Assembly (NCBI RefSeq): GCF_900188025.1
Contig: NZ_FZNO01000005.1
Location: 124,001 to 188,000 of the forward strand
Origin: Blastococcus mobilis
Lineage (GTDB): Bacteria; Actinomycetota; Actinomycetes; Mycobacteriales; Geodermatophilaceae
Length of the DNA stretch: 64,000 bases
Reading direction: 5' to 3'
This document shows positions 34,264 through 43,418 of the stretch, piece after piece (the first letter of the stretch is position 1; each line of letters begins with the position of its first letter). The notes under the pieces are model-generated. The model was not told where the DNA came from. It did no database searches and saw nothing but the letters and a program-made list of their open reading frames with translations. Made by a program: the position numbers and the translations under genes.

Positions 34264-34959
34264 GTGAGCGCGGGACCGGGCCGGGCGCTCGCGCTGGACG
34301 AGGCGCCGAACCCCTGGTTCGACGGTTCCTACGTGGCCGACAACTGGGACACCATTGTGGGCTACCTCGGTGAGCACGTCCGGCTCACGGTCGGTGCCGT
34401 CGCGATCGGCGCGGCGATCGCGCTGCCGCTGGCGCTCCTCGGCCGCCGCAGCCGGTTGCTCAGCGGGGCGCTGCTGGGCCTGTCGACGATGGTCTACACC
34501 ATCCCGTCGCTGGCGATGTTCGCCTTCGTCTTCCCGTTCACCGGGCTCTCGGCGACCACGGTGCTGATCGGCCTGACCGCGTACTCGCTGGTCATCCTCG
34601 TCCGCAACTTCCTCGTCGGGCTGCAGAGCGTGCCCGACGACGTCCGGGAGGCGGCCCGCGGCATGGGGTACGGCGCGGCTCGGCAGTTCTGCCAGATCGA
34701 CCTGCCGCTCGCGCTACCCACGTTCATGGCCGGTCTCCGGATCGCCACCGTCTCCACCGTCGCGCTCACCACGGTGGGTGTGCTGGTGGGCCACGGCGGG
34801 CTCGGGCAGCTGATCTACGGGGGCTTCAACGCCAACTTCTACCGGGCCGAGATCGTCACGGGCTCGGTCGCGTGCGTGCTGCTCGCCCTCGTGGCCGACG
34901 TGCTGCTCGCCGGCGTCCAGCGGCTGCTCACCCCCTGGGCTCGGGCGGTGCGGTCGTGA
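34264..34959 (+). CDS. osmolyte ABC transporter permease (OpuCB/OpuCD type)
   Basis: 231 residues from GTG 34264, five to six membrane helices. The EAA-type cytoplasmic loop VPDDVREAARGMGYGAARQ, ahead of LPLALPTFMAGLRIATVS, contacts the ATPase. First of two non-identical permeases; overlaps the second by 4 nt. Forms the membrane channel for quaternary-amine uptake. Confidence 0.92.
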   Translation: MSAGPGRALALDEAPNPWFDGSYVADNWDTIVGYLGEHVRLTVGAVAIGAAIALPLALLGRRSRLLSGALLGLSTMVYTIPSLAMFAFVFPFTGLSATTVLIGLTAYSLVILVRNFLVGLQSVPDDVREAARGMGYGAARQFCQIDLPLALPTFMAGLRIATVSTVALTTVGVLVGHGGLGQLIYGGFNANFYRAEIVTGSVACVLLALVADVLLAGVQRLLTPWARAVRS

Positions 34960-35690
34960 CCGGGTTCGCCGACGCGCTGGTCTACCTCAACGACCCGCTG
35001 AACTGGACGCGGCGGGACGGCATCCTCGACCTGCTCGGTGAGCACCTGGCCATCTCCGCCGTCGCCGTGCTCGCGGCCCTCGTCCTCGCCGTCCCGCTCG
35101 GCGTCGCCCTGGCGAGCTCGGGGCGGGGGAGCGGCGCGGTCGTGGTCCTGTCCAACGTGAGCCGCGCCGTCCCGACCCTGGCACTGCTCACCCTGTTCGC
35201 GGTCACCCCGATCGGGTTCGGCAACCGGGCCACGACGATCGCGCTCGCGGTCTTCGCCTTCCCGCCGATCCTGACCAACACCTACGTCGGGTTCCGCGGC
35301 GTCGACCCCGACGTCCGGGAGGCGGCCGTCGGCATGGGGATGAGCCGGTGGCAGGTGGTGCGGCGGGTGGAGTTCCCGCTGGCGCTGCCGCTGGTGATGA
35401 CCGGGCTCCGGACGGCGGCCGTGCAGGTGGTGGCGACGACGGGGCTGGCGGCGCTGGTGGGCGGTGGCGGTCTCGGCCGGATCGTGAACCTCGGCTTCGG
35501 CCAGCAGGACTACGGCCAGATCATCGCCGGGGCGATCCTCATCGCGGCGCTCGCGCTGCTCAGCGAGCTGGCCCTGGTCATCCTGTCCTCGGCGGCCTCT
35601 CCCGGCCCGGGACGGTCACCCCTGGCGCGGTTCCGGCAGCGCACCGCGGTGGGCCGTCCCGAGCCGACGGCGGCCGGCGTGCCCCTCTGA
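34956..35690 (+). CDS. osmolyte ABC transporter permease, second subunit
   Basis: 244 residues from GTG 34956. Six membrane helices, EAA loop VDPDVREAAVGMGMSRWQ, then FPLALPLVMTGLRTAAVQ. Homologous to the first permease; the two likely form a heterodimer. The C-terminal ~30 residues are Pro/Arg-rich and polar. The substrate-binding protein gene follows after 142 bp. Confidence 0.92.
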   Translation: MTGFADALVYLNDPLNWTRRDGILDLLGEHLAISAVAVLAALVLAVPLGVALASSGRGSGAVVVLSNVSRAVPTLALLTLFAVTPIGFGNRATTIALAVFAFPPILTNTYVGFRGVDPDVREAAVGMGMSRWQVVRRVEFPLALPLVMTGLRTAAVQVVATTGLAALVGGGGLGRIVNLGFGQQDYGQIIAGAILIAALALLSELALVILSSAASPGPGRSPLARFRQRTAVGRPEPTAAGVPL

Positions 35691-35832
35691 TCCGTCGCCG
35701 ACCTGCCCGCCCGGCGCGCGGGGCACCGATTGCATCGCGCGCAACGGGGCGGTTCGATGGGCCCGCGGGAGGTCTCCCGCCAGACACGCGTGGCTGCGAC
35801 AGGGCGGTCACGGGACACAGAAGGCGGGCAGC

Positions 35833-36843
35833 ATGCGCACGCGTATCCGGGTCGTTGCTCCTCTCGCGCTGGCGGTGGCCCTCACCGCCGGCTGCGGGGA
35901 GTCCGGGTCCTCCGGCAGCGGGAGCGGCAGCGGCGGGGGAGGGAACGCCTCCGGCGAGGCCTGCGCCCCGGTCGAGGGCGACCAGCTCGTCGTCCTCGAG
36001 GACGACCAGAACCTGCAGAACGCCGACAACGTCATCCCGGCCGTCACCACGGCCACGGCGCAGGCCAACCCCGCCCTGCTCCCGGCGCTCGACGCGGTCT
36101 CCGAGGCGATGACCACCGAGGAACTGATCGAGCTCAACGCCGCGGTGGACCTCCAGCGCGAGAGCGTCGAGGACGTCGCCGCCGCCTGGGTGGAGGAGAG
36201 TGGCGTGACGGAGGGCCTCGAGGAGGGAAGCGGCACCATCGCCGTGGGTGGGGCCAACTTCACCGAGTCCACGATCCTCGCCAACATCTACGCCGAAGTG
36301 CTGCGCGCCGCCGGCTTCGACGCCTCCGCCCGCGAGGTGGGCAACCGCGACCTCTACCTCTCGGCGCTCGTCGAGGGCACCGAGATCCAGGTCGTGCCCG
36401 AGTACCTGGCCACCGTCACCGAGGCGCTCAACACCCGCGTCAACGGGGCCAACCCCGAGCCGGTCGCCAGTGGCGACGTGCAGGAGACCCTCGCCGCGCT
36501 GGAACCGCTGGCCGCGGAGGTCGGCCTGACCTTCGGGGAGCCGTCCGAGGCGGCCGACCAGAACGCGTTCGCGGTGACCCAGGCGTTCGCCGACGAGCTC
36601 GGCGTCCGCACGCTCTCCGAGCTCGCCGAGGCGTGCGGCGACGGCTCACTCGTCCTCGGTGGACCGACCGAGTGCCCGACCCGGCCCTTCTGCCAGCCCG
36701 GTCTCGAGGAGACCTACGGGCTGCAGTTCGACAGCTTCCGCGAGCTCGACGCCGGCGGGCCGCTGACCAAGGCCGCACTCCAGCAGGGCGAGATCTCCCT
36801 CGGGCTGGTCTTCAGCTCCGACGCGGCCCTCGCCGAGCAGTAG
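35833..36843 (+). CDS. osmolyte-binding lipoprotein (ProX/OpuAC family), circularly permuted order
   Basis: 336 residues. Lipobox VALTAGCGES with lipidated Cys21, then a Gly/Ser linker. Residues ~50-120 (GDQLVVLEDDQNLQNADNV to VDLQRESVEDVAAAW) match what is normally the C-terminal part of OpuAC/OsmF proteins. After a short linker, residues ~134 onward (TIAVGGANFTESTILANIY, VPEYLATVTEALN) match the normal N-terminal part, and the protein ends at LVFSSDAALAEQ, where canonical proteins continue into the VLEDD segment. The fold closes up as a two-lobe binding protein delivering substrate to the permeases. Operon with them. Confidence 0.88.
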   Translation: MRTRIRVVAPLALAVALTAGCGESGSSGSGSGSGGGGNASGEACAPVEGDQLVVLEDDQNLQNADNVIPAVTTATAQANPALLPALDAVSEAMTTEELIELNAAVDLQRESVEDVAAAWVEESGVTEGLEEGSGTIAVGGANFTESTILANIYAEVLRAAGFDASAREVGNRDLYLSALVEGTEIQVVPEYLATVTEALNTRVNGANPEPVASGDVQETLAALEPLAAEVGLTFGEPSEAADQNAFAVTQAFADELGVRTLSELAEACGDGSLVLGGPTECPTRPFCQPGLEETYGLQFDSFRELDAGGPLTKAALQQGEISLGLVFSSDAALAEQ

Positions 36844-36899
36844 GCCCCGTCCGGAGGCTCATCCCGAGCCTGCGAGGGGTGAGGGGGACGGGGTCCTTT
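36844..36899 (-). repeat. dispersed 3'-end hairpin repeat, copy 4 (proX / DUF1684)
   Basis: GGCCCCGTCCGGAGGCTC ... GGGGGACGGGGTCCTTTC, the reverse orientation of copy 1. Directly follows the binding-protein stop and encodes the last ~10 codons of the convergent DUF1684 gene. Ends in CCTTTC, terminator-like for the plus strand. Confidence 0.75.
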
Positions 36900-37542
36900 C
36901 CCAGCCGCCGGGGGGCAGCAGCTCCCCGGCGGCGACCGGTGCCGCGGTCCGGTTGCCCTCCGGCGCCAGCGGACACGACCAGCGCGGGTCGTAGGTGCAG
37001 GAGGGGTGGTAGGCGAAGTTCAGGTCGACGACCAAGCGCTCGTCGTCCCCGCCGAGGTCGGCGCCCTTGACGGTGTCGAGGAGATAGCGGCCGCCGCCGT
37101 AGGTGGACGTCCCGGCGCTGCCGTCGCGGAGCGGCAGGAAGAGCCCGCCGCCGTAGCTCCCCAGCCACCACAGATCCAGCCGGCCGATCCCCTCGAGCTC
37201 GACGGCGCCGATCCGGTCGAACGGCACGACGCCGTCGGTGGCGGTCGGCACCTCGAGCCGCTGGGACTCCGCCGGGAGTGCCACCACCTCGAACCGGAGC
37301 GCCGGGTCGTAGGCGGCGTAGGGCAGCCCCCGGAAGTCCGCCCGGGCGGACCGGTCCAGGGGGGAGTCCGGATGGCCGGCGAACAGCTCGTCGCGGCCGT
37401 CCCGCCAGGTCCGCCAGCCGGTCTCCGGGTCGGCCGCGGCCCGCACGGCCGCATACAGCGCGGCCACCTGGCGGCGCCAGCCGAGCAGGCTCAGGGTCAC
37501 GTCCCCCACTCTCGCAGCCGGCGCCGGCGACAGCTCGGTCAC
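36859..37542 (-). CDS. DUF1684 protein
   Basis: 227 residues from GTG 37542. The conserved DUF1684 features are WRTWRDGRDELFAGHPDSPL near the N-terminus, YAAYDPALRFEV, and YGGGRYLLDTVKGAD then DLNFAYHPSCTYDPRWSCPLAPEGN, the Cys/His-bearing C-terminal motif. Biochemical role unknown. The last residues TPSPSPLAGSG come from the dispersed repeat. Divergent from the DUF6779 gene over 50 bp. Confidence 0.85.
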   Translation of the reverse strand: MTELSPAPAARVGDVTLSLLGWRRQVAALYAAVRAAADPETGWRTWRDGRDELFAGHPDSPLDRSARADFRGLPYAAYDPALRFEVVALPAESQRLEVPTATDGVVPFDRIGAVELEGIGRLDLWWLGSYGGGLFLPLRDGSAGTSTYGGGRYLLDTVKGADLGGDDERLVVDLNFAYHPSCTYDPRWSCPLAPEGNRTAAPVAAGELLPPGGWERTPSPSPLAGSG

Positions 37543-37580
37543 AACGCCGTTTCCCTGCGTAGCGCGGCTCGGTCCGCCGT

Positions 37581-37586
37581 TACGCT
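37581..37586 (+). promoter_or_regulatory. putative -10 element of the DUF6779 gene
   Basis: TACGCT ends 6 nt before ATG 37593, which points to a leaderless or nearly leaderless transcript. Confidence 0.4.
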
Positions 37587-37592
37587 GGGGCC

Positions 37593-39140
37593 ATGCCACT
37601 GCGCGAGGACGAGGTCGCTCCTCGTAGCGTCGTGCTGGATCAGCGGACCCTGGTCCAGGTCGGCGGCTTCGCGCTCGCCATCGCCGCGACCCTCGCGGTG
37701 TTCCTGACCGACGATCCGCAGTTCCTGCGCCTGGCCGTCGTCGGTGTCGCCTGGGCCTTCGTCCTCGCCACCTTCGCCGCCGGCCGCCGGTCCACCGACC
37801 GCGTGGCCGCCCGGGCGCGCGAGGCCGAGCTCCGGCAGGCCTACGAGTTCGAGCTGGAGCGGGAGGTCGCCGCCCGCCGCGAGTACGAGCTGGAGCTCGA
37901 GACCGAGCTGCGCCGCGAGGCCGAGGAGGCCATGCGCGCCGAGCTCGACGCGCTGCGGGCGGACCTCGCCGGCGCGAGCGGGCTGCGCGACGAGCTCGCG
38001 CGGCTCGCCGACCTGCGTTCCGACATCGGGACGCTCTCCTCCCTGCGGGACGAGGTGGCGCAGGTCGCCGCGCTCCGCGACGACGTCGCCGCGCTCACCT
38101 CGCTGCGCCAGGAGCTCGGGCAGCTCGCGGAGTTGCGTGCCGACATGGGCAGGCTGCGGGCCGAGCTCACCGAGCAGCTGTCCAGCGAGATGCTCGTCGA
38201 GCGCATCGTCATGCGCACGCAGGCCAGCCGGCTGACGTCCGAAGCGAACGACGCTCCCGGCCGGACGCTGGACGCCGCCCGGCGCTGGGCCGACGACGTT
38301 CCTCCGCGGGAACTGACCGGCGGGTGGCCGGCCGTGCGGCTCGACGAGCCGCGTGAGACCCGGCAGTTCGACCAGGTGCGAGTGGAGCGTGCCGCCGCGC
38401 GACCGCCGGTGCCGCCGGCCTCGCCGGTGGCGTCGCCCCGACCCCCGTTCCAGCCCTCGCCCGAGCCGTCGTGGCGGCCGAGCTGGGAGTCCGGGTCCGC
38501 CCCGTTGCGCCGGGAGACGCCCGCGACCGCCGCACGGGAGAGCCTCTCGACGCCGCCGGCGGACACGCCCGCGACCGCCTCGTGGGAGTCGGCGACGGCG
38601 GACGTCGACACCGCCGGGCAGCAGGCCCACGGTGCGGCCGAGCCGGTGCCGCGGACTGCGGCATTCGTCCTCGCACCGCCGTCGGACCGCTCGCGCGGCG
38701 GCGCGCCGCCGGCGAACAGCCCGGTCGCAGCACCACCGGTCGTGCCGACCCCGGCACCGGAACCTCCGCCCTCGCCGCTGGAGTGGCTGGCCGCGCGTTC
38801 GCTGATCGACGCCGAGCCGACATCGTTCCGTCCGGAGGTCCCGCCGCGCCGTCGGCGCGGCGACGAGGCGTCGGCGGATCCGGCCGCGGCCCCCACCACC
38901 CAGCGCCCCGCCGTGTCGCCGCACCCGCCCATCCGCATCGGCGACCGCGGGAGTCATCGGGTCGCCGTCCGGGAGGACGACCAGGCCGAGCGGTCCGGCC
39001 CGCCCGCGCGGGAGAAGCGGTTGGCCGACATCCTGGCGGAGAACGGCGTCAGCCCGGCGACCGGCGGCCGCCGGAGGCGGCGCTACCGGGACGACGACGA
39101 GGCCGACGACGTCCTCGCCCGGGTGCTCGGGAACGACTGA
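37593..39140 (+). CDS. DUF6779 membrane-anchored coiled-coil protein
   Basis: 515 residues. Two hydrophobic helices at ~23-42 and ~48-65, then a long coiled coil (~75-200) rich in Glu/Arg/Leu, including four similar units with L-x-x-L-R-x-[DE] spacing (SGLRDELARLADLRSDIGTL...). The C-terminal 300 residues are Pro/Ala-rich and probably disordered, closing with a basic segment GGRRRRRYRDDDEADD. Found in this genomic position in actinobacteria; function unknown, a septal or scaffold role is only a guess. Confidence 0.8.
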   Translation: MPLREDEVAPRSVVLDQRTLVQVGGFALAIAATLAVFLTDDPQFLRLAVVGVAWAFVLATFAAGRRSTDRVAARAREAELRQAYEFELEREVAARREYELELETELRREAEEAMRAELDALRADLAGASGLRDELARLADLRSDIGTLSSLRDEVAQVAALRDDVAALTSLRQELGQLAELRADMGRLRAELTEQLSSEMLVERIVMRTQASRLTSEANDAPGRTLDAARRWADDVPPRELTGGWPAVRLDEPRETRQFDQVRVERAAARPPVPPASPVASPRPPFQPSPEPSWRPSWESGSAPLRRETPATAARESLSTPPADTPATASWESATADVDTAGQQAHGAAEPVPRTAAFVLAPPSDRSRGGAPPANSPVAAPPVVPTPAPEPPPSPLEWLAARSLIDAEPTSFRPEVPPRRRRGDEASADPAAAPTTQRPAVSPHPPIRIGDRGSHRVAVREDDQAERSGPPAREKRLADILAENGVSPATGGRRRRRYRDDDEADDVLARVLGND

Positions 39141-39200
39141 AAAGGACCTCCTTGCCCCCCACCGCTCGCAGGCTCGCGGCGGGCCCCTGCAAGGAGGCCA
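39140..39200 (+). repeat. dispersed 3'-end hairpin repeat, copy 5 (DUF6779 / SDR)
   Basis: AAAAGGACCTCCTTGCC, core CACCGCTCGCAGGCTCGCGG, then CGGGCCCCTGCAAGGAGG. Between convergent genes. Confidence 0.78.
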
Positions 39201-39950
39201 TCAGCGGCCGCGCGAGAGCCGTCCACCGTCGAGCACCAGCGTCTGACCGGTGACCCAGGCGGCGCCGTCGCCCAGCAGGTAGGCGGCTGCCTCGCCGACG
39301 TCCTCGGGCGTCCCCAGCCGGCCGACCGGGTACTCCGCGGCCACCTCGGCCTCCCGGCCCTCGTAGAGCGCCTCGGCGAACCGGGTCTTCACCACGGCGG
39401 GGGCCACGGCGTTCACCCGGACCGTGGGCCCGAGCTCGACGGCCAGTTGGGTGGTCAGGTTGATCATCGCGGCCTTGCTGACGCCGTAGGCGCCGATGTT
39501 CTCCGAGGACCGCAGCCCGGCGACCGAGGCGACGAACAGGATCGAGCCGCCGTGCTCGGCCATCCAGGCCTGCCACGCCTCCTGGACGAGTCCGAGCGAG
39601 GACACCACGTTGGTGTCGAGGATCTTGCGGAAGGCGTCCAGGTCCAGGTCGACCATCGGCCCGTAGACCGGGTTCACGCCGACGTTGCCGACCAGCATGT
39701 CGAGGCTGCCGAAGGCGTCGACCGCGGTGCGTACCGCTTCGGCCCGGTGGGCGGCGTCCCCGGCGTGGCCGGCGACCGCGACGGCGACGTCCGGGCCGCC
39801 GAGCTGTGCCACCGCCTCGGCCAGCGCGTCGGGCTTGCGGGCGGTGACCACCACGCGTGCCCCCCGGTCGACCAGGCTCTGCGCGATCGCCAGGCCGATA
39901 CCCCGGCTGCCACCGGTGACCAGTGCGGTCCGTCCGTCCATCGTGCCCAC
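39201..39950 (-). CDS. short-chain dehydrogenase/reductase
   Basis: 249 residues from GTG 39950 (GGGAG upstream). Cofactor motif TGGSRGIGLAIAQ, NVGVN, catalytic Ser in ASVAGLRSSENIGAYGVSKAA with Y-x-x-x-K, and the closing VTGQTLVLDGG of FabG-like SDRs. NAD(P)-dependent oxidoreductase; substrate unknown. It lies alone, convergent with DUF6779 and divergent from the DUF2520 gene. Confidence 0.88.
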   Translation of the reverse strand: MGTMDGRTALVTGGSRGIGLAIAQSLVDRGARVVVTARKPDALAEAVAQLGGPDVAVAVAGHAGDAAHRAEAVRTAVDAFGSLDMLVGNVGVNPVYGPMVDLDLDAFRKILDTNVVSSLGLVQEAWQAWMAEHGGSILFVASVAGLRSSENIGAYGVSKAAMINLTTQLAVELGPTVRVNAVAPAVVKTRFAEALYEGREAEVAAEYPVGRLGTPEDVGEAAAYLLGDGAAWVTGQTLVLDGGRLSRGR

Positions 39951-40240
39951 GCTGTTCTCCCTCGGTCGGTTCTCCGGTCGCTCACGCTAGGGCTGCGGCG
40001 ATGCCACCCGTACGGGTACCCCGTGGTCACAGGTGAGCCAGGACACATCGCCCAGGCATTGCGGGCCGCGCGAAGCGGTCACACACTCGCCTTCGGCGAT
40101 CAACGCGCGCGACACATCCGGTTGCAGCGGGACGACGCCACCGGCAGGACCGCACCACCGCAGGACCCCGGCGACCCATGACGGCGTGGGCCGCCACCGA
40201 CGTCCGGTACCCGCGAGGGACTGGAACGAGAGGTGCACAG
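39951..40240. other. gene-free divergent promoter region
   Basis: 290 bp between the SDR and the DUF2520-panC operon. It contains a short TCGCC-TTC-GGCGA hairpin near 40087. I see no gene and no confident promoter hexamers. Confidence 0.45.
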
Positions 40241-41200
40241 ATGCCTGCTCACCGCAGGACCTTCCGTGTTGCCGGGTTGGACCCGGCGGCCACCGCTCCC
40301 GCTCGCCTGCGCGTGGGCGTCATCGGCGCGGGACGTGTCGGCGCGGTCCTGGGCGCCGCGCTCGCCGCCGCCGGCCACGACGTGGTCGCCGCCGCGGGCC
40401 TGTCCGCGGCATCCGCCGAGCGCGCGGCACGCCTGCTGCCCGGTGTCCCGCTCGTTCCCGCCGACGAGGTGGTCGCCGCCTCCGATCTGGTCGTGCTGGC
40501 CGTTCCCGACGACACGCTTCCCGGTCTCGTCGCCGGTCTGGCCGAGACCGGCGCCTGGCGAGCCGGCCAATTGACCTTTCACACGTCCGGCGCACACGGC
40601 CTGGACGTCCTCGCCCCCGCCGAGCGGGCGGGTGTCCTCCCGCTGGCGCTGCACCCGGCGATGACCTTCTCCGGCGCTCCCGAGGACGCCGACCGGCTGA
40701 CGGGTGCACCCTTCGGCGTGACCAGCCGCGAGGGTCACCGGGCCGTCGCCGAGACGCTCGTCCTGGAGATGGGCGGCGAGCCGTTCTTCGTGGCCGAGGA
40801 CGACCGGCGGCTCTACCACGCCGCCCTGGTCACCGGCGCCAACCACCTGGTCACCCTCGTCGCCGAGGCCGCCGATCTGCTGCGGACCGCGGGGATCGGC
40901 GATCCGGACCGCGTCCTGGCTCCCCTGCTGACCGCGGCCCTGGACAACGGCCTGCGCCGCGGGGACCGCGGCCTCACGGGCCCGGTGAGCCGGGGAGACG
41001 CCGGCACGGTCCGCGACCACCTGGAGACCCTCACCGAACGAGCACCCGCGTCGGTCGCGGCCTACGTCGCCATGGCGCAGCGGACCACCGAGCGGGCGCT
41101 GGCCTCCGGTCGGCTCAAGCGGCACGAGGGTGCGCCGCTGCTGGACCTCCTCGCCGGCCACGTCCCGGGTTCCCTCGCGAGCGAGCGAGCGGAGGGCTGA
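40241..41200 (+). CDS. Rossmann-like/DUF2520 protein of the pantothenate cluster
   Basis: 319 residues from ATG 40241 (GAGAGG upstream). N-terminal Rossmann fold with [24 protein letters not shown] and [15 protein letters not shown]-terminal helical DUF2520 domain with [20 protein letters not shown]. Resembles NADP oxidoreductases such as ketopantoate or pyrroline-carboxylate reductases. Always next to panC in actinobacteria (Rv3603c), so a role as ketopantoate-reductase-like enzyme is plausible. panC begins 28 nt downstream. Confidence 0.87.
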   Translation: MPAHRRTFRVAGLDPAATAPARLRVGVIGAGRVGAVLGAALAAAGHDVVAAAGLSAASAERAARLLPGVPLVPADEVVAASDLVVLAVPDDTLPGLVAGLAETGAWRAGQLTFHTSGAHGLDVLAPAERAGVLPLALHPAMTFSGAPEDADRLTGAPFGVTSREGHRAVAETLVLEMGGEPFFVAEDDRRLYHAALVTGANHLVTLVAEAADLLRTAGIGDPDRVLAPLLTAALDNGLRRGDRGLTGPVSRGDAGTVRDHLETLTERAPASVAAYVAMAQRTTERALASGRLKRHEGAPLLDLLAGHVPGSLASERAEG

Positions 41201-41228
41201 CCGTGGTCCTTCTGCCGGCGGGCTCACG

Positions 41229-42113
41229 ATGACCGGGACGCCGAGCCCGGCCGTGTCTGCGTCCCGCCCCGCCGCCCCGGCGATCGTCGAGACCGTCGTC
41301 GACCTGCGGCGCGTGCGCGACGGGCTCCCCGGGCCGGTCGCGCTGGTCCCGACCATGGGCGCGCTGCACGAGGGGCACCGCACGCTGGTCCGCGCGGCTC
41401 GGGAACGGGCGGCCACCGTCGTCGTCTCGGTCTTCGTGAACCCGACCCAGTTCGGGCCCGGCGAGGACTTCGACCGATATCCGCGCACCTGGGACGCCGA
41501 CCTCGCGGCGCTGGCGGACGAGGGCGCGGATGTGGTGTTCCACCCACCCGTGGACGAGGTCTACCCGCCGGGTGCGGCGGGGGTGACCGTCGACCCGGGT
41601 CCCCTCGGCTCGGTGCTGGAGGGCGCGATCCGCCCCGGTCACTTCGCCGGCGTGCTCACCGTCGTCGCCAAGCTGTTCGGCCTCGTGCGGCCCGACCTGG
41701 CGGTCTTCGGCGAGAAGGACTACCAGCAGCTCACCCTCATCCGCGCCATGGCGCGGGAGCTGGCGCTGGGTGTGGACGTCGTCGGCGTACCGACCGTCCG
41801 CGAGGACGACGGACTGGCGCTCTCCAGCCGCAACCGCTACCTCTCGCCGGAGCAGCGGTCGGCCGCCGTCACGATCTCGGCGGCACTGCGCTCGGGCGCC
41901 GCCGCCGGTCCGGAGGGCGCGACCGCCGTCCTGACCGCGGCCCGGACGGTGCTCGATGCCGAGCCGGCGCTGGTCCAGGACTACCTCGCACTCACCGATC
42001 CCGCGCTCGGGCCGGCACCGGCAGCCGGCCCGGCCCGCCTGCTGGTCGCTGCCCGCGCCGGCACCACTCGACTCCTCGACAACATCGCCGTGACCCTGGG
42101 AGACCCTCGATGA
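41229..42113 (+). CDS. panC: pantothenate synthetase
   Basis: 294 residues from ATG 41229. Motifs [18 protein letters not shown] (HIGH-like), [54 protein letters not shown]. Condenses pantoate and beta-alanine with ATP. Its stop overlaps panD by 4 nt, so beta-alanine supply and use are coupled. Confidence 0.97.
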   Translation: MTGTPSPAVSASRPAAPAIVETVVDLRRVRDGLPGPVALVPTMGALHEGHRTLVRAARERAATVVVSVFVNPTQFGPGEDFDRYPRTWDADLAALADEGADVVFHPPVDEVYPPGAAGVTVDPGPLGSVLEGAIRPGHFAGVLTVVAKLFGLVRPDLAVFGEKDYQQLTLIRAMARELALGVDVVGVPTVREDDGLALSSRNRYLSPEQRSAAVTISAALRSGAAAGPEGATAVLTAARTVLDAEPALVQDYLALTDPALGPAPAAGPARLLVAARAGTTRLLDNIAVTLGDPR

Positions 42114-42529
42114 TGCGCACGATGCTCAAGTCCAAGATCCACCGTGCGACGGTCACCCAGGCCGACCTGCACTACGTGGGCTCGGTGACCATCGACGAGG
42201 ACCTCCTCGACGCCGCCGACCTGCTCCCCGGCGAGCAGGTCGCGATCGTCGACGTCACCAACGGCGCCCGGCTGGAGACCTACGTCATCCCGGGGGAGCG
42301 GGGCAGCGGGGTCATCGGCATCAACGGTGCCGCGGCCCACCTCGTGCACCCGGGCGACCTCGTGATCCTGATCAGCTACGGCGTCATGGACGAGACCGAG
42401 GCGAAGAGCTACCTCCCGCGGGTCGTCCACGTCGACGCTGCCAACCGCATCGTCGAGCTGGGTGGCGACCCGGCCGCGCCGTCTCCGGGCGTGCAGGGTC
42501 AGCGGCGCGGCGACGTCGTGGAACGGTGA
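42110..42529 (+). CDS. panD: aspartate 1-decarboxylase proenzyme
   Basis: 139 residues. [25 protein letters not shown] contains the self-cleavage site Gly24-Ser25, which yields the pyruvoyl cofactor. [21 protein letters not shown] and ILISYG continue the family pattern. Makes beta-alanine for PanC. ATG overlaps the panC stop; the C-terminal tail (~20 residues) is extra and polar. Confidence 0.96.
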   Translation: MMRTMLKSKIHRATVTQADLHYVGSVTIDEDLLDAADLLPGEQVAIVDVTNGARLETYVIPGERGSGVIGINGAAAHLVHPGDLVILISYGVMDETEAKSYLPRVVHVDAANRIVELGGDPAAPSPGVQGQRRGDVVER

Positions 42530-42561
42530 TCCCTCTCCCTGCGTCGCCGGCGGGCTGAGCC

Positions 42562-43371
42562 GTGCTGCTCACCGTCGACGTCGGCAACACCCAGACCGTC
42601 CTCGCGACCTTCGACGGCGAGGAGCGGGTGGGGTGCTGGCGGGTCACCACGTCGCCGCGGGCCACCGCCGACGAACTGCAGATGCTCTGGCGCGGCCTGC
42701 TGCGGGACACCGAGGTCACCGGTGTCGCCGCGTGCTCGACCGTCCCCGCGCTCCTGCCGGCGCTGCGTCAGCTCCTGGACTCCCTCGAGGTTCCCGTCGT
42801 CCTCATCGGGCCCGGCGTGCGCACCGGCGTCCCATTGCACGTGGACAACCCGCGCGAGGTCGGCGCCGACCGTGTGGTCACGGCCCTGGCCGCGCACGAG
42901 CTGTTCGGTCGCTGGCCCGACGGACGCGGCCGGCCGGTCGTCGTCGTCGACTTCGGGACGTCGACCAACGTCGACGCCGTCGGCCCGGACGGGCAGTTCC
43001 TGGGCGGTGCGCTGGCGCCCGGCGTGGAGGTCAGCCTGGAGGCGCTGGCCACGCGCGCGGCCCAGCTGCGCTCGGTGGAGCTGACCGTGCCGCCCCAGGC
43101 CATCGGCAAGAACACGGTGGCGGCACTGCAGTCGGGCCTGGTCCTCGGCTTCGCCGGGCTGGTCGACGGGCTGGTGGGCCGGATCGCGGCCGAGATCGTC
43201 GCCCAGTTCGGTGCGGCACCGGTCGTCGTCGCCACCGGCGGACTGGCTCCGCTCGTGGTCGACAGCTGCCGCTCCATCGGCGAGCGGGAGCCCGACCTGA
43301 CCGTGCACGGACTGCGCCTGGCCTTCGAGCGCCAGCAGGCCGCCGGCTCCCCGCCCGGCCGTCGGCCGTAG
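42562..43371 (+). CDS. coaX: type III pantothenate kinase
   Basis: 269 residues from GTG 42562. LLTVDVGNTQTVLATFDGE is the N-terminal phosphate motif, then ACSTVPALLPAL, PREVGADRVVTALAAHELFG, VVVDFGTSTNVDAVGPDG and the GGALAPGVEVSLEALATRAAQL stretch. Phosphorylates pantothenate, the committing step of CoA synthesis, without feedback by CoA. Last gene of the DUF2520-panC-panD-coaX operon. Confidence 0.96.
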   Translation: MLLTVDVGNTQTVLATFDGEERVGCWRVTTSPRATADELQMLWRGLLRDTEVTGVAACSTVPALLPALRQLLDSLEVPVVLIGPGVRTGVPLHVDNPREVGADRVVTALAAHELFGRWPDGRGRPVVVVDFGTSTNVDAVGPDGQFLGGALAPGVEVSLEALATRAAQLRSVELTVPPQAIGKNTVAALQSGLVLGFAGLVDGLVGRIAAEIVAQFGAAPVVVATGGLAPLVVDSCRSIGEREPDLTVHGLRLAFERQQAAGSPPGRRP

Positions 43372-43402
43372 TTCCCCGCCCCGGCCGCCGAACCGTCCCC
43401 CG

Positions 43403-43408
43403 TAGGCT
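43403..43408 (+). promoter_or_regulatory. putative -10 element of lysS
   Basis: TAGGCT; a transcript starting ~7 nt later would begin at the edge of the start-adjacent repeat, making that repeat the lysS 5' leader (about 80 nt). Confidence 0.45.
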
Positions 43409-43418
43409 CTCATTTGCC

